DNA of 7,777 bases from the NCBI GenBank assembly GCA_045580145.1, contig JAZNNI010000079.1:1-7777 (forward strand), read 5' to 3'. Shown piece by piece: positions 7,060 to 7,777 of this stretch. The notes under the pieces were generated by a model, which worked only from the letters and a program-made list of their open reading frames with translations, was not told the origin of the DNA and made no database searches. Source of the DNA: UBA1738 sp045580145. Lineage in GTDB: Bacteria; Bacillota; Clostridia; UBA1381. The position numbers and the translations under genes are program-made. Positions within the stretch are counted from its first letter, which is position 1, and every line of letters starts with the position of its first letter.

Positions 7060-7078
7060 TATATGCAAATATGGGCAA
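7049..7078 (-). promoter_or_regulatory. Possible internal promoter for pnp
   Basis: On the minus strand TTGCCC (7078-7073) and a perfect TATAAT (7054-7049) are 18 bases apart. The -35 lies in the arm of one hairpin and the -10 in the arm of the next. Transcripts starting here would lack the outer part of the long leader hairpin. It may be a real secondary promoter or a coincidence in AT-rich sequence. Confidence 0.3.
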
Positions 7079-7096
7079 ACATAAATGCTTGCCCAT
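7071..7096 (-). promoter_or_regulatory. Compact hairpin just after rpsO
   Basis: A 12-pair stem (ATGGGCAA pairing with TTGCCCAT as its outer eight, then one wobble and three more pairs) with a two-base loop, beginning 12 bases after the rpsO stop codon. The RNA that follows is AUUUGCAUAU rather than a U run, so it is a poor terminator. It is better read as a 3' stabiliser of rpsO mRNA, a processing site or a partial attenuator in front of pnp. Confidence 0.7.
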
Positions 7097-7108
7097 AAAC
7101 ATATCAAA

Positions 7109-7375
7109 TTACTTTCTAAGTCCTAACTTAGCTACTAAAGCACGATATCTTTCGATATCCTGACTCTTTAGGTAGTTCATAAGATTTCTTCTCTTACCAA
7201 CCATCATCAGAAGACCTCTCTTTGAGTGGTTATCCTTCTTGTGGAAGTTTAAGTGTTCGTTATTCAAGTGGTTAATTCTTTCTGTTAAAAGAGCAATCTG
7301 AACTTCCGGAGAACCTGTATCTCCTTCGTGAGTTGCGTAAGTAGCGATAATTTCCTGCTTACGTTCCTTTGTCAT
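7109..7375 (-). CDS. rpsO: 30S ribosomal protein S15
   Basis: Binds 16S rRNA early in assembly of the small subunit platform. The ATG at 7375 gives 88 residues, the standard length. A GTG three codons upstream overlaps the ribosome binding site and is rejected. The family signature is clear: THEGDTGSPEVQ (residues 15-26), then H41, D48 and S51, the rRNA-contacting residues, within HLNFHKKDNHSKRGLL, and VGKRRNLMNYL. It follows rpmE by 114 bases and precedes pnp by 157 bases on the same strand. The leader upstream can form a structured element that may be bound by S15 itself. Confidence 0.98.
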   Translation of the reverse strand: MTKERKQEIIATYATHEGDTGSPEVQIALLTERINHLNNEHLNFHKKDNHSKRGLLMMVGKRRNLMNYLKSQDIERYRALVAKLGLRK

Positions 7376-7383
7376 AGCTTTCA

Positions 7384-7389
7384 CCTCCT
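7384..7389 (-). promoter_or_regulatory. Ribosome binding site deciding the rpsO start
   Basis: AGGAGG on the minus strand lies eight bases before the ATG at 7375. The GTG that would extend the frame to 7384 shares a base with this site, so it cannot be the initiation codon. Confidence 0.9.
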
Positions 7390-7402
7390 ATAATTAAATG
7401 AT

Positions 7403-7449
7403 CCCCATTTGCCGAGAAACCGTTGGTGATTCGGTCATCCAAGCAATGG
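7403..7449 (-). promoter_or_regulatory. Candidate structured rpsO leader (possible S15 autoregulatory RNA)
   Basis: In the rpsO transcript, CCATTGC (7449-7443) pairs with GC-A-AATGG (7412-7405) as a closing stem with one bulged A. Inside it, TTGG(A)TGA (7442-7435) pairs with TCACCAA (7429-7423) around the loop CCGAA. The loop bases CCGA (7434-7431) can pair with TCGG (7415-7412) to make a pseudoknot, and an alternative GACCG/CGGTT pairing (7436-7432 with 7422-7418) excludes the hairpin. The element ends about 14 bases before the ribosome binding site. S15 represses its own mRNA through differently shaped leaders in E. coli (pseudoknot) and Geobacillus (three-way junction); I infer but cannot show that this is such a leader. 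Confidence 0.5.
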
Positions 7450-7489
7450 TTTAACCTTAAGTTTCATAAAATTTGTAATAACCCTAAAA

Positions 7490-7690
7490 TTATTTACGGT
7501 TAAATCTCTTGTTGAATTTCTCAACACGTCCGCCTGTATCAATAAGCTTCTGCTTACCTGTGTAGAAAGGATGGCATTTTGAGCAAATTTCGACGTTGAT
7601 ATTCTCTTTTGTAGAGCCAATTTCGATTACTTCGCCGCAAGCACATTTGATAACAGTCTGCTTGTATTCCGGATGGATTCCTTCTCTCAT
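7490..7690 (-). CDS. rpmE: 50S ribosomal protein L31, zinc-binding type
   Basis: A 66-residue large-subunit protein bridging to the small subunit. The N-terminus MREGIHPEY and the end of the protein (GRVEKFNKRFNRK) are typical of L31. Four zinc-ligand cysteines are present as CAC (C16, C18) and CSKC (C36, C39), so this is the zinc-containing paralogue rather than the cysteine-free form made under zinc limitation. AAGGAGG (7699-7705) sits eight bases before the ATG. It is the first gene after a strong promoter and lies directly upstream of rpsO with no evident terminator between them. Confidence 0.98.
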   Translation of the reverse strand: MREGIHPEYKQTVIKCACGEVIEIGSTKENINVEICSKCHPFYTGKQKLIDTGGRVEKFNKRFNRK

Positions 7691-7739
7691 CAGTAATTCC
7701 TCCTTCTTTAATATTTAGTGCCATAAAACACCATTTAAT

Positions 7740-7768
7740 AGTATAGCACAGTTTTTTTTGTTTTGCAA
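7740..7768 (-). promoter_or_regulatory. Promoter of rpmE and probably of rpmE-rpsO-pnp
   Basis: On the minus strand TTGCAA (7768-7763) and TATACT (7745-7740) are 17 bases apart, and the -10 is preceded by TGC, an extended -10 motif. Eight consecutive A lie in the spacer. Transcription should begin near 7733, giving a leader of about 43 bases. No U-tract terminator follows rpmE, so the transcript may continue through rpsO and pnp. Confidence 0.8.
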
Positions 7769-7777
7769 GTGTTTTTT

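Noticed and set aside
1..7777. CRISPR arrays, tRNA or rRNA genes, insertion sequences
   Set aside because: No regularly spaced direct repeats, no cloverleaf-like segments, no rRNA-like sequence, and no transposase or integrase frames on either strand.

Overview
The window looks like part of a chromosome from a moderately AT-rich low-GC Gram-positive bacterium, probably a gut-type Clostridia. The support is strong AGGAGG-type ribosome binding sites on every gene, canonical TTGACA/TATAAT promoters, compact hairpin terminators, the rpsO-pnp pair, a zinc-type L31 and an L-fucose isomerase. Species cannot be assigned from this sequence. I see no mobile element, CRISPR array, tRNA or rRNA, and no gap between genes longer than about 170 bases.

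Left half (1-4620, plus strand): three genes that each seem to be separately transcribed. fucI (L-fucose isomerase) starts from an intergenic region that also carries a strong promoter, ribosome binding site and start codon for a divergent gene cut off by the window edge. A hairpin terminator follows fucI. Next is a 523-residue protein with a ComEC-like metallo-beta-lactamase core and two flanking regions I cannot assign; it has its own consensus promoter and a perfect 11-bp terminator. Third is a 266-residue cytoplasmic alpha/beta-hydrolase resembling carbohydrate (acetyl or feruloyl) esterases. fucI and the esterase fit use of host or plant glycans, but nothing shows that the three form one pathway.

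Right half (4620-7777, minus strand): a housekeeping cluster read right to left, rpmE (L31), rpsO (S15) and pnp (polynucleotide phosphorylase). A strong promoter precedes rpmE and no clear U-tract terminator separates the three genes, so co-transcription is likely. The 3' end of pnp meets the convergent esterase gene at a shared hairpin terminator.

The most interesting non-coding content lies in this cluster. The rpmE-rpsO gap can fold into a candidate S15-binding leader (closing stem, hairpin, possible pseudoknot). The rpsO-pnp gap holds two hairpins: a compact one just after rpsO, and a 77-nt imperfect stem with 31 Watson-Crick pairs just before the pnp ribosome binding site. The latter resembles in layout the RNase III/PNPase-controlled pnp leader of E. 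coli. The PNPase also has a long low-complexity tail ending in a short hydrophobic-basic tip. I find no clear evidence of a wholly new multi-gene system; the leads worth following are these RNA elements, the PNPase tail and the unassigned regions of the metallo-beta-lactamase protein.
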